Part shown: in pieces, positions 8,248 to 16,205 of the stretch
How the letters are laid out: each line of letters begins with the position of its first letter
Position numbering within the stretch: the stretch's first letter is position 1
Source of the DNA: Anaerolineae bacterium
GTDB lineage: Bacteria; Chloroflexota; Anaerolineae; UBA4142; SHND01
DNA: 54,359 nucleotides
NCBI GenBank assembly: GCA_022072245.1
Contig: JAJVIA010000031.1
Span: 1 to 54,359 of the forward strand
Reading direction: 5' to 3'
Made by a program: the position numbers and the translations under genes
The notes under the pieces: model-generated
Databases searched by the model: none
What the model was told of the DNA's origin: nothing
Seen by the model: the letters and a program-made list of their open reading frames with translations, nothing else

Positions 8248-8332
8248 TCTATGCTAGGTTATACCATCTTTTTGTCCGGAGCATAACTCAGTCATAATAT
8301 GGCCGATGTCGGACGAACGAAACCCTGCCTTT

Positions 8333-10084
8333 CTAACCCCCGCGCTTGGCGTTCGCCACTTCTGCCAACAATTCTGTTACGCTCGCGCGATTGGTGTTTG
8401 TCACCGCGCCCAACATGCCCGCGAGTTCGTCAATGCGTTTGTTGTCTTGGAGCGCCTCGGCTTGCGTCACGGTGCGGTCATCCACGACCGCTTTGCGAAT
8501 GTGAAAATGCGCGTCGCCGTACGCCGCAATTTGCGGCAGATGCGTGATGCAAAGGACTTGATGCGTAGGCGTTGCCGCGCCGTTTGGCGCGGCGGTGAGC
8601 CCCCATAATTTTTTACCGACGACCGTGCCGATGCGTCCGCCGATGCCTTGGTCAATTTCGTCAAAGATGAGCGTGGGCGTGCGGTCTGCCGCGCCGAGCA
8701 CCGCTTTGAGCGCCAACATCAGGCGCGAGGTTTCGCCGCCCGACGCGATTTTTGCCAATGGCTTGAGCGGTTCGCCCGGATTGGGCGAAACCATGAATTC
8801 CACTTTGTCAATGCCATTCGTTTCAAACGCATAACGCTTGGCGCCGACGACCAAGCCGTTCGCCTCTTCGACGCGATGGAGCGCGACGCCGAATTTCGCG
8901 TTTGCCATGCCCAAATCTTGCAATTCATTTTCGATGCCGCGCGCCAGCGTTTCGGCGGCGGCGTGACGCGCCTGCGAAAGTTTTTCCGCGAGCGCGCCCG
9001 CGGCGTGAACGAGTTTTGTTTCTTGTTCGCGCAATTCATTGATGCGTTCTTCGACATTCGTCACCGCGTCGAGTTCTTGGCGGGCGGTTTTGCCAAATTC
9101 CAAAACTTGCGCGACGGTATCGCCGTATTTGCGCTTGAGACGGAAAATTAAATCGAGACGCTCTTCGATTTGTTCGAGACGCTTTGGATTGAATTCGATG
9201 CTGTCGCGATAGCCGCGCAGCGTGCGCGCGAGGTCGTCCAGCAGCGCGCCCGCGCTTTCGGCTTGGTCCAGGACGCTCTTGATTTCGGGGTCGTATTTTT
9301 CCATCCCGCGCACGGCTTGACGCGCTTGATTCAATAAATCGAGCGCGCCTTTTTCGTCGTCCCCGCCGCCGTACAACGCGTGATACGCTTCGTCCGCGAG
9401 CGTGGCGCGCGTTTCCGCGTGCGCGAGCAAAGCGCGCTCGCTTTTCAAATCCGCTTCTTCGTCCGCCTTTAATTTTGCGTCGTCAATTTCTTGCAGGATG
9501 AACGTGAGGCGGTCAATTTTGCGCGCGGTTTCGCGCGCGTCCTTTTGCAGCTCGCGCAGTTCTTGGCGCACTTTGCGTAGTTGCCGCGTGTGTTTTACCA
9601 CTTCGGCGCGCTGTTCCCACAAGTTGCCGTAACGGTCGAGCAGATCAATATGTTCTTTGGGGCGCAGCAGCGAAAGGTGTTCGCTCTGACCGTGAATGTC
9701 CACCAGCTTGTCGCCGATTTGTTGGAGCGCCGCGCCCGTGACCGCGCGGCCGTTGATGCGCCCCGTCGCGCGGCCGCCGCGATGCAATTCGCGCGCGAGA
9801 ATCAACGTCTCGTCTTCCAGCGTGATGCCGTTCTCTTCTAAATCGTGTTCGAGCAAGGCGCGCGCCTGCGGCGGCAAAAGAAAAATTCCTTCGACGCGCG
9901 TTTCTTCCGCGCCCGCGCGCATCAATTCGCTCTGCGCGCGGCCGCCGAGCAAAAGCCCGAGCGCGTCGAGAATGATGGATTTGCCCGCGCCGGTTTCGCC
10001 CGTCAACACGTTAAAGCCCGGCGCGAATTTCAAATGCAGGCGGTCAATGATGGCGAGATTGGCGATGGTGATTTCGGCTAACAT
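8333..10084 (-). CDS. recN: DNA repair protein RecN
   Basis: 583 residues, full length. RecN is an SMC-like ATPase acting early in double-strand-break repair by recombination. The Walker A motif GETGAGKS sits at residues 29-36 next to the typical N-terminus MLAEITIANLAIIDRLHL. The middle third is charged and heptad-like, consistent with the family's coiled-coil arms. The C-terminal half has the ABC signature region SGGETSRLMLAL and a Walker B segment LIFDEIDQGIGG. The stop codon lies about 165 bases from the R-M locus. It is followed in transcription order by AT-rich sequence with no obvious terminator. Confidence 0.96.
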   Translation of the reverse strand: MLAEITIANLAIIDRLHLKFAPGFNVLTGETGAGKSIILDALGLLLGGRAQSELMRAGAEETRVEGIFLLPPQARALLEHDLEENGITLEDETLILARELHRGGRATGRINGRAVTGAALQQIGDKLVDIHGQSEHLSLLRPKEHIDLLDRYGNLWEQRAEVVKHTRQLRKVRQELRELQKDARETARKIDRLTFILQEIDDAKLKADEEADLKSERALLAHAETRATLADEAYHALYGGGDDEKGALDLLNQARQAVRGMEKYDPEIKSVLDQAESAGALLDDLARTLRGYRDSIEFNPKRLEQIEERLDLIFRLKRKYGDTVAQVLEFGKTARQELDAVTNVEERINELREQETKLVHAAGALAEKLSQARHAAAETLARGIENELQDLGMANAKFGVALHRVEEANGLVVGAKRYAFETNGIDKVEFMVSPNPGEPLKPLAKIASGGETSRLMLALKAVLGAADRTPTLIFDEIDQGIGGRIGTVVGKKLWGLTAAPNGAATPTHQVLCITHLPQIAAYGDAHFHIRKAVVDDRTVTQAEALQDNKRIDELAGMLGAVTNTNRASVTELLAEVANAKRGG

Positions 10085-10160
10085 TTTTGTTGATGGCTTG
10101 CGCGTTATGCTTTGGGCGCGTGACTGAAAAGCATGAGCGCGAATTCAAAATCAGACCCTC

Positions 10161-10709
10161 TCACGCGCGCAGGCGCGCGAACGTCGTGCTGATGGTGAGC
10201 GCTATAAAAATCCAAAAACCCCAATTCAAGACCGCGCTCATGGCGCGCGCATTGCCGCTGAATAAAAAGGGCAGGACGGGCAGCAGGAACAGGATGAACG
10301 CAGCCAGCGCAATGGCAATGGCGGCGGTCAAGGCGATATATCGTCCGCGACGTTTGGCGGTGACGCGGCGAATGACTTCGGAAATGATTCCGCCGGCAAA
10401 GGGGCCCGCAAAGATAGCAATGATGATGGAAAACAAACCCAGATTGATAAAATTCATGAGCAAGACGGCGATGCCGCCCAAGACCAAGGCGAGAATCCCC
10501 GTGAGCGCATAATCCAACGGCGTCGCGGTGTAATAGCCCGCGCGCTGTTCGCCCAAACATTCTTTGCAGCGATAACCGACCGGCGTGCGCTGAACGCATT
10601 TGAGGCACATCGGACGGCCGCATTTGTTGCAGCGCAAAAGCGTTTCGGTTTGAGGATGATTCGTGCAATACAATTTGGTTTCGGTTGTCGGTTCAGTTGC
10701 CAGAGACAT
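10161..10709 (-). CDS. B-box zinc-finger membrane protein
   Basis: 182 residues. The N-terminal 50 residues form a B-box-like zinc finger: CTNHPQTETLLRCNKCGRP, then CLKC and CKEC, giving Cys/His pairs able to bind two zinc ions. The rest is membrane: helices at about 70-110 and 120-180, with a basic loop RRVTAKRRGRY between them. Proteins of this design occur in Chloroflexota and actinobacteria; their role is unknown. The zinc finger probably faces the cytoplasm and mediates protein contact. It follows the prepilin peptidase locus on the opposite side but shares no overlap with it. Confidence 0.78.
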   Translation of the reverse strand: MSLATEPTTETKLYCTNHPQTETLLRCNKCGRPMCLKCVQRTPVGYRCKECLGEQRAGYYTATPLDYALTGILALVLGGIAVLLMNFINLGLFSIIIAIFAGPFAGGIISEVIRRVTAKRRGRYIALTAAIAIALAAFILFLLPVLPFLFSGNARAMSAVLNWGFWIFIALTISTTFARLRA

Positions 10710-10774
10710 AAGTTACTTTCCATGAAACGGACGGAGCGTTAGAACATTTGTTTGATTTTACCACACTTTGGCGT

Positions 10775-11608
10775 TCAGGCGCCCAACGCGCGCGCGAGCA
10801 ATTCAGGTCCAAAATACAAAAACGCCGCGCCCGCGAGAATCAGATACGGACCGTACGGAATGGCTGTGAACGCCGAATAGGGGCGGCGCGTCGCCGCGCG
10901 AAATGCGATAAACAAAATCGCGCCGACGCCGCCCAACAGAATCGCATACACCAAGACATATACAATCGCGGGGAATCCGACGAGCGCGCCGAGCAGCCCC
11001 GCGAGTTTTACGTCGCCCATGCCAAAGGCGACCGTGTTGATTTTTTTGGCGCGTCCGCGATTGACGATTCGCAAAAACAGTACGCCCAAATAATAAATGC
11101 CGAGCGTCACAAGATAGCCCGTGACGATGCCGAGAAACGCAAGCCAATACGGTTTGAGCGCCAAGGATTCGATGGTCGTTCCGGGCCCGCCGAGCAAAAT
11201 GGGACTCGTCAAAAACGCGAGCGCGGTCATGGGCAGAGAAACGACGTTCAAAATTAACTTGTGTTCGAGGTCAATGACGGCAATGAGAATCAAGACCGCG
11301 CTGAAAAAACAGACGACGCCCAAATAGACGCCGATGGGATAACGCAGCGCCAACCAGGCGAATAGCGCCGCCGTGCCGATTTCGACGATGGGCGCGCGCA
11401 GCGATAACGGCGCGCTGCATTGCGCGCAGCGGTCGCGGCGCAAGATAAAACTCAAACTGCCGCTGTTTTGCAGTTTGGCGCGCGGCGTTCCGCAATGCGC
11501 GCAGCACGGCGCCGCCAACAGCGAACGTTCATACGGCAAATTGTCCGCCGCGCGATTGACGAGTATGCCCGCCGCCAAACCGATTAGAAATAAAAGAACG
11601 CTAAGCAT
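10775..11608 (-). CDS. Prepilin peptidase (type IV leader peptidase)
   Basis: 277 residues. The N-terminal domain has two CxxC pairs (CAHCGTPR and CAQCSAPL), as in methylating prepilin peptidases. Eight or so transmembrane helices follow. The two catalytic aspartates are visible: one in VIDLEHKLI, the other in FGMGDVKLAG (the GxGD motif). The enzyme cuts the leader of type IV prepilins or pseudopilins at the inner membrane and may N-methylate the new terminus. The ATG at 11606-11608 is chosen because the hydrophobic N-terminus begins there; a longer frame exists upstream. No pilin gene is in this window. Confidence 0.92.
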   Translation of the reverse strand: MLSVLLFLIGLAAGILVNRAADNLPYERSLLAAPCCAHCGTPRAKLQNSGSLSFILRRDRCAQCSAPLSLRAPIVEIGTAALFAWLALRYPIGVYLGVVCFFSAVLILIAVIDLEHKLILNVVSLPMTALAFLTSPILLGGPGTTIESLALKPYWLAFLGIVTGYLVTLGIYYLGVLFLRIVNRGRAKKINTVAFGMGDVKLAGLLGALVGFPAIVYVLVYAILLGGVGAILFIAFRAATRRPYSAFTAIPYGPYLILAGAAFLYFGPELLARALGA

Positions 11609-11734
11609 CTGTGTTGGAAAGGGAAAAAATTTTACGTGCGCGTCGAGAGTGAGCATTGCTCGACGCGCCGATTGCCAGAGCGCGCGCGGCGCGTTGCTTG
11701 GACGCTTTCATGTTGTCCAAGACTAGCGCCGTTT

Positions 11735-11763
11735 TTCGACTTTGCTCTCTTTTCATGTATTAT
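11735..11763 (+). promoter_or_regulatory. Possible promoter close to start codon
   Basis: TTCGAC (11735-11740), 17 bases, TATTAT (11758-11763). The ATG at 11770 would be at the transcription start. The -35 match is poor. Confidence 0.3.
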
Positions 11764-11769
11764 CGGGTC

Positions 11770-12612
11770 ATGCTTTCAAGCGAAAATCGGTACAGTTCGC
11801 ATATTCCATTCGAGCAGCTCAGCATTTTGGCGGGCATGAATGTTTTGGGGCTAACGCTGTCGCTGCTCCTCGTCTTGCCCTCGCGCACCATCGAGTTTGC
11901 GGTTTTGGGTTCGCAAGCGAGTTTGGTTTTTTCCGGCGCGTGGTTGTTCGCCTTGTTGTTGAGCGTCATGACGGCTGCCGGCGTGGAATCCATTATGCGT
12001 TCGCATCCGCGCGTGCATCTGTCCGCGACGCAATACACAGTTATCTTGTGGATTCTACCTTGCATTCTCGTCGCCGGCGCCGCGCTCACGCTGCCATTGC
12101 TGCGCGATGCCGCGCCCTTGGCTTTTTTGACCATTGCGGGCGCGGGCATTTTTTTGGTCCTCGTCGTGTTGGGCGAATATCTCTCGATTGATTTGCAAGA
12201 CCGCGCCTATGCGTTCGCGCGGCTCGGTTTGAATCTCGCCGTGTACCTCGCCGCGTTCGCGCTGTTCCAAGCCATTTACGCGTTCAAGCTGCGCAGCATT
12301 TTGTCCGCGCCCTTGATTGGGTTGGTCGCCGCGCTATTGGCTTTGGAATTGCTGCGTTCGAGCGAGCAAGATGTGCGCCGCACCTGGTTGTACGCGGCGA
12401 CAATCGGTTTGGCGATGGGCGAAGCGCTGTGGGCAATCAATTATTGGAATGTCAGCGCCGCAGTCGGCGGTCTCACGCTCTTGATTGGATTTTATCTCTT
12501 GACGGGATTCGCGCAGCAATATCTTTTACGAAAATTGAACTGGCGCACAGTTTTGGAATTTATCTTGGTGACTGCGTTGGTTATCTTTATTATCGTCCGC
12601 CGAATGGTTTGA
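11770..12612 (+). CDS. DUF5656-like multi-pass membrane protein
   Basis: 280 residues from the chosen ATG, with seven to nine hydrophobic helices and a C-terminus ending VIFIIVRRMV. It resembles a family of unknown function found mostly in Chloroflexota. The frame extends upstream to 11656, and ATG 11755 is also possible. ATG 11770 is chosen because a TATTAT -10 box overlaps the upstream candidates and the charged N-terminus LSSENRYSSHIPFEQL looks like a normal cytoplasmic start. It is divergent from prepilin peptidase and convergent with the EamA gene, from which it is separated by only 13 bases. Confidence 0.72.
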   Translation: MLSSENRYSSHIPFEQLSILAGMNVLGLTLSLLLVLPSRTIEFAVLGSQASLVFSGAWLFALLLSVMTAAGVESIMRSHPRVHLSATQYTVILWILPCILVAGAALTLPLLRDAAPLAFLTIAGAGIFLVLVVLGEYLSIDLQDRAYAFARLGLNLAVYLAAFALFQAIYAFKLRSILSAPLIGLVAALLALELLRSSEQDVRRTWLYAATIGLAMGEALWAINYWNVSAAVGGLTLLIGFYLLTGFAQQYLLRKLNWRTVLEFILVTALVIFIIVRRMV

Positions 12613-12625
12613 GCGCGCAATTTTC

Positions 12626-13555
12626 CTAGCCGTCAAGGCGCGCCGCCGTTTCCTCTTTTGCCGCGCCGTGTCCCACCGTCAGCGCGAGCGCGGCAGCCAC
12701 AATCAACGCGCCGCCGACGAGTTGTAAAAATTCGAGCGTTTGCTGATAGATCACATACCCCGCAATGACCGCCACAATCGGTTCAATCGTCGCAATCACG
12801 CTCGCGACGCTCGCCGAAACGGTACGCAGCCCTGCGTTGTATAACGCATACGACCCCAACGTTGGACCGAGACACAAACCCAATAACGCCGCCCATGCCA
12901 ACGGTTCCGTCCACAACGCTTGATAGTTCACCGGTTCGATGCCGGGCAAATCCACAAATTGCAGCGGCAGCAGAAACAGCGTGCCAAAGAGCAGCGAATA
13001 CAAAACGGTGGTCCACGGCGAAGCGCGCGTGGACATGTATTTGCTAAAGAGCGTGAACATGCCGTACGTAAAACCGGCGGCGGCGCCGACCAACACGCCC
13101 CACAAATTGAGTTGCAGCGTATCGGGGTCATAGACGCGCGCCACGAGCGCGCAGCCAATAAAGGATACGATGACCGCCGCAATTTTGCGCGCGGTCAATG
13201 GTTCGCGCCACAAACGCCATGCGACGAGCGTGACGAACGCGGGCGCGGTGTACAACAAAACCGAAGCGGTTGCGACATTGGTGAGAAAGACGGCTTCGGT
13301 ATTCAAGACATAAAACGCCGCGATTCCGATGAGTCCGAACAAAAGCAAGGGGACTAGTTGCGCGCGCGGCAGACGCAGCGCGTCGCGCTTCCACAATAGC
13401 AATCCAATCGCCAAGAGTAACGCCGCCAGGCCCGCGCGTAAAATGCCGATGGCGAGCGCGGACATGCCAAAGTTAAAATGGAGGACGCTAAAGAAAATGC
13501 CAATCGTCCCCCACATGCACGCCGCGCCGACAATCAGCGGATAACCGCGTTTCAT
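12626..13555 (-). CDS. EamA/DMT-family transporter
   Basis: 309 residues with ten predicted transmembrane helices in two EamA repeats (about 5-140 and 155-290). The first begins ACMWGTIGIFF and the second GAAAGFTYGMFTLF. The family exports amino acids or other small metabolites across the inner membrane; the substrate is not readable. Its ATG overlaps the stop of the ornithine cyclodeaminase family gene (ATGA), so the two are translated together. An exporter coupled to an amino-acid-converting enzyme may export its product, which is an inference. Confidence 0.88.
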   Translation of the reverse strand: MKRGYPLIVGAACMWGTIGIFFSVLHFNFGMSALAIGILRAGLAALLLAIGLLLWKRDALRLPRAQLVPLLLFGLIGIAAFYVLNTEAVFLTNVATASVLLYTAPAFVTLVAWRLWREPLTARKIAAVIVSFIGCALVARVYDPDTLQLNLWGVLVGAAAGFTYGMFTLFSKYMSTRASPWTTVLYSLLFGTLFLLPLQFVDLPGIEPVNYQALWTEPLAWAALLGLCLGPTLGSYALYNAGLRTVSASVASVIATIEPIVAVIAGYVIYQQTLEFLQLVGGALIVAAALALTVGHGAAKEETAARLDG

Positions 13556-14538
13556 AATTCGACGTTGACGCCCAAGCCCAACGCTTCGGCGCGCTGCAAG
13601 AGCGCTTGCGCGAGGGCGGCATCTTGCACCGCATTGCCCACCGATTTAAAAAAGGTAATTTCGTCCGCGCTGACGCGTCCCATTTTTTTGCCGGATGTGA
13701 TTTCGCCCAATTCGGCGTACAAATCCGACTCGTCCAGAATGCCCTGTTCCATTGGTTGAATCAAATCGCCCGCCTCTGCCAACGCGCCGCTATAGGCGTC
13801 CACCACAATTTTGTTGCAGCGTTTGATAAAAGCGTCGTCCGTCTCGCGCGCTTCGGGCGTGAACGAACCAATCGCGTTGACGTGCGCGCCGGGTTGTACG
13901 TCATTGCCGTCAAACAACGGTTGTTTAGAAGTGGTCGCGCACGAAATAATATCCGCCGCGCGCACCGCGCTCGCCACATCATCGGCGACGCGCAAATCCG
14001 CCGGCAGTTCGGGCCGCGCGCGCAGTTCGGCGAGCATGGCTTGCGCTTTGGCGGGCGCGGGATCATACACATACACGCGTTCCAATTGCCGCGCCGCGCA
14101 CAACGCGCGCAATTGAGTGCGCGCCTGGACGCCCGCGCCAAAAACGAGTCCGACGCGCGCGTCGGAACGCGCCAAGGCAATGGTCGCTGCGCCGCAGCCC
14201 GCGCCGGTGCGTAACGCCGTGAGCGCGCCGCCTTCAATCAACGCCAGCGCGCGCCCCGTCTGCGCTTCCAACACCACGACGACGGCGTGAATCAACGGGA
14301 GACCGCGTTGGGCATTATCGCCAAATACATTGACGATTTTGATTGCCAGCGCGTCCGTGCCTTGAATGTACGCGGGCATAAACAGGGCGACGCCATTGTA
14401 TTGCGGCACCGGCAATTGAGAACGGAGGGGGACGGTCGCTTGATGATTGGCAAGACGCGCGAACGCGTCTTGCATGACCTCGATCGCTTGCGGCATCGTA
14501 ACCGCCTGTTCGACGTCACGGTGAGAAAGAATTCGCAT
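13552..14538 (-). CDS. Ornithine cyclodeaminase / mu-crystallin family protein
   Basis: 328 residues with an NAD(P)-binding fold. Features: an N-terminal substrate domain with PLRSQLP and GVALFMPAY, then the GGALTALRTGAG segment that carries catalytic residues. The Rossmann glycine motif VFGAGVQARTQ follows, and the nicotinamide-contact segment GAHVNAIGSFTPEARE. Members include ornithine cyclodeaminase, alanine dehydrogenase and pyrroline-2-carboxylate reductases, so the reaction is uncertain. The ATG at 14536-14538 is preferred to an upstream in-frame codon because homology begins with MRILSHRDV. It is the first gene of a two-gene unit with the EamA transporter. Confidence 0.88.
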   Translation of the reverse strand: MRILSHRDVEQAVTMPQAIEVMQDAFARLANHQATVPLRSQLPVPQYNGVALFMPAYIQGTDALAIKIVNVFGDNAQRGLPLIHAVVVVLEAQTGRALALIEGGALTALRTGAGCGAATIALARSDARVGLVFGAGVQARTQLRALCAARQLERVYVYDPAPAKAQAMLAELRARPELPADLRVADDVASAVRAADIISCATTSKQPLFDGNDVQPGAHVNAIGSFTPEARETDDAFIKRCNKIVVDAYSGALAEAGDLIQPMEQGILDESDLYAELGEITSGKKMGRVSADEITFFKSVGNAVQDAALAQALLQRAEALGLGVNVEL

Positions 14539-14628
14539 GAGGATTCGGCAAAAAATATTTTGGGATGCTTGAGCGTGCGCCCAATTGTACACACTTTGCG
14601 CGGGTTTGGGTAGTTGGACGGACGCGCC

Positions 14629-14666
14629 AAAAAAAACGGGACACTCTCGGATGAGAATGTCCCGTT
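14629..14666 (-). terminator. Intrinsic terminator of the secreted-protein gene
   Basis: A 14-base hairpin with one mismatch (arms 14635-14648 and 14653-14666) is followed on the minus strand by eight T residues (14629-14636 read as A on plus). It lies 19 bases after the stop of the secreted protein. Confidence 0.9.
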
Positions 14667-14684
14667 ATCAACATCGAGTTTGAC

Positions 14685-15989
14685 CTACGGGTCAACAAAA
14701 CCGCCGGTCAAGGTATAGTGCGTTATTGCGGTACTGCCCGTCGAATCGCCGCGGCACGACATGGCATATTCACCCAACGCGCCTTCGCTTTGAATCGGGT
14801 CAAGGAATGTACCTTGTGCCGATTGCGACACGCCGCCCACTACCAGCGTTATTTTTGACTTTTCATAGTAGCTGCCGGTTACCAGCGAGAAATTGATTTC
14901 GCCATTGGCATTGGACATGATGGCGCGGTCCCGCATGTATTGGCCGGGGAACGAATAAGTCAACCAGTATTCTTCGGGATAACCGATGGTGCGTCCCTGC
15001 GGCGATGTAATCCAACAGGTGACATGTTCGTTCGCGCCAAAGCCCGAGCCGTTAAAGTTCACGACGCCGTACATGGCGCTGGCGCTGGTCGGGTCTGCGG
15101 TCAGCCAGGCATCGGTTGCAACTGTGTTGCCAACGACCGTGACCCAAGTTTCTGCGCCATAGCCGCTCGTGTTGCCGCGCGCGACAAAACGCCAGGGTCC
15201 TTCACAGGCATAAACATAGAAAGCGACTTGCGCCGAGACATTGCCCCCGGCATCGGCTTTGATGTCGCCAAACGCTTGAGACCCTACCCCGTCATAAATG
15301 GGTTCATTTACATCGGCGTTGATGAATAACGCCGCCACAGAGGGGACAATTGTCCCTGCCGTAATGCTATTGTGCCGGGTCATGCTGGGGCATCCGCCGC
15401 CTGCCGGCTCTACCCAAAAACTCACCACTTCACCGGGCATAAAGCCCGAACCGGAAAGAACCGAAGTTTCGCCCGGCTCGGTGGTCAAAAGGTTGAGTCC
15501 GATAAATTCGAGATGGCTGTATGCTTTTTCGGGCTTGTGCACTGTCGAAGGGCTGGCGGTCAAAACTGCGCCGCCGACGCCTTCGGTCCCGCCGGTGATG
15601 GTGAACCACGTTTCACCGCGATGCAACACTGTTTTTGCCAAACCCAATTCTTCGGCGACAAAACCCCACGTGCCAACTTGCAGGGCAAAGTCATTGCCGT
15701 ATTTGGTCATTTGCGAATAGGTGATAGAACCATTTTCGTCAACCTTGATGGCGCCTGAAGGAGCGTCCCATAACGAGGTGGCGACGCCGGTCGGTTCGAC
15801 CAGATACGCATACACATAGCTATTGGGCGTATAGCCCCAACAGGTGATGACGAACGTTGTACCGACCGGTCCCGAAGACGGGTCGGAGGAGCAAGTAGCG
15901 TCTGCCGCTGCATATACGTTTGTTTGCGGAACGACTGCCAGCCCCAACAGGAAAAGAATTGCGCCGAGCACGAGCAAAATGCGTTTCAT
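14685..15989 (-). CDS. Secreted protein with three repeated Ig-like domains
   Basis: 434 residues. A Sec signal peptide is clear: MKR, a hydrophobic core ILLVLGAILFLLGLAVV, and a likely cut near VYAAADA. Three diverged repeats of about 130 residues follow. Each carries an element of the type GxxxGxxFVxxCWGYTPNxxV, seen as PVGTTFVITCWGYTPN, SGSGFMPGEVVSFWVEP and NGSGFGANEHVTCWITSP, and each closes with a strand such as ETWFTITGG or ETWVTVVGN. Cysteines recur in the repeats. The fold is probably a beta-sandwich; function is unknown and no enzymatic motif is seen. A strong AAGGAGGCAG ribosome site, a consensus promoter and a terminator suggest a highly expressed single gene. Confidence 0.8.
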   Translation of the reverse strand: MKRILLVLGAILFLLGLAVVPQTNVYAAADATCSSDPSSGPVGTTFVITCWGYTPNSYVYAYLVEPTGVATSLWDAPSGAIKVDENGSITYSQMTKYGNDFALQVGTWGFVAEELGLAKTVLHRGETWFTITGGTEGVGGAVLTASPSTVHKPEKAYSHLEFIGLNLLTTEPGETSVLSGSGFMPGEVVSFWVEPAGGGCPSMTRHNSITAGTIVPSVAALFINADVNEPIYDGVGSQAFGDIKADAGGNVSAQVAFYVYACEGPWRFVARGNTSGYGAETWVTVVGNTVATDAWLTADPTSASAMYGVVNFNGSGFGANEHVTCWITSPQGRTIGYPEEYWLTYSFPGQYMRDRAIMSNANGEINFSLVTGSYYEKSKITLVVGGVSQSAQGTFLDPIQSEGALGEYAMSCRGDSTGSTAITHYTLTGGFVDP

Positions 15990-16076
15990 AGACTGCCTCC
16001 TTGAATGATGCGTGCCGAAAATTAGATTTTGAATTTGTGGAAAGGACACCTCCTTGCGCTGTAAGATACCTGTATG

Positions 16077-16105
16077 AATTTATCATTAAAAAATTTGGAT
16101 GTCAA
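16077..16105 (-). promoter_or_regulatory. Sigma-70-type promoter of the secreted protein
   Basis: Minus strand: TTGACA (16100-16105), exactly 17 bases, TAAATT (16077-16082). The predicted start is near 16070, giving a leader of about 80 bases before the ATG at 15989. Confidence 0.7.
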
Positions 16106-16134
16106 GGTTAAATTTTTGGCGCTTGCCCATAGCT

Positions 16135-16190
16135 CAAGCCGCCAAGCGTTTGGCGATGGGAATACATCGCAGAAAACACTTGGCGGCTTG
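16135..16190. repeat. Nested hairpin element
   Basis: An outer stem of 12 perfect pairs, CAAGCCGCCAAG (16135-16146) with CTTGGCGGCTTG (16179-16190), encloses an inner stem GCGATG/CATCGC (16153-16158 and 16165-16170). It lies between the end of the amidohydrolase gene and the next promoter. It could end that transcript or stabilise its 3' end. No T-tract follows. Confidence 0.8.
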
Positions 16191-16205
16191 AAACTGCTGT
16201 GATTT

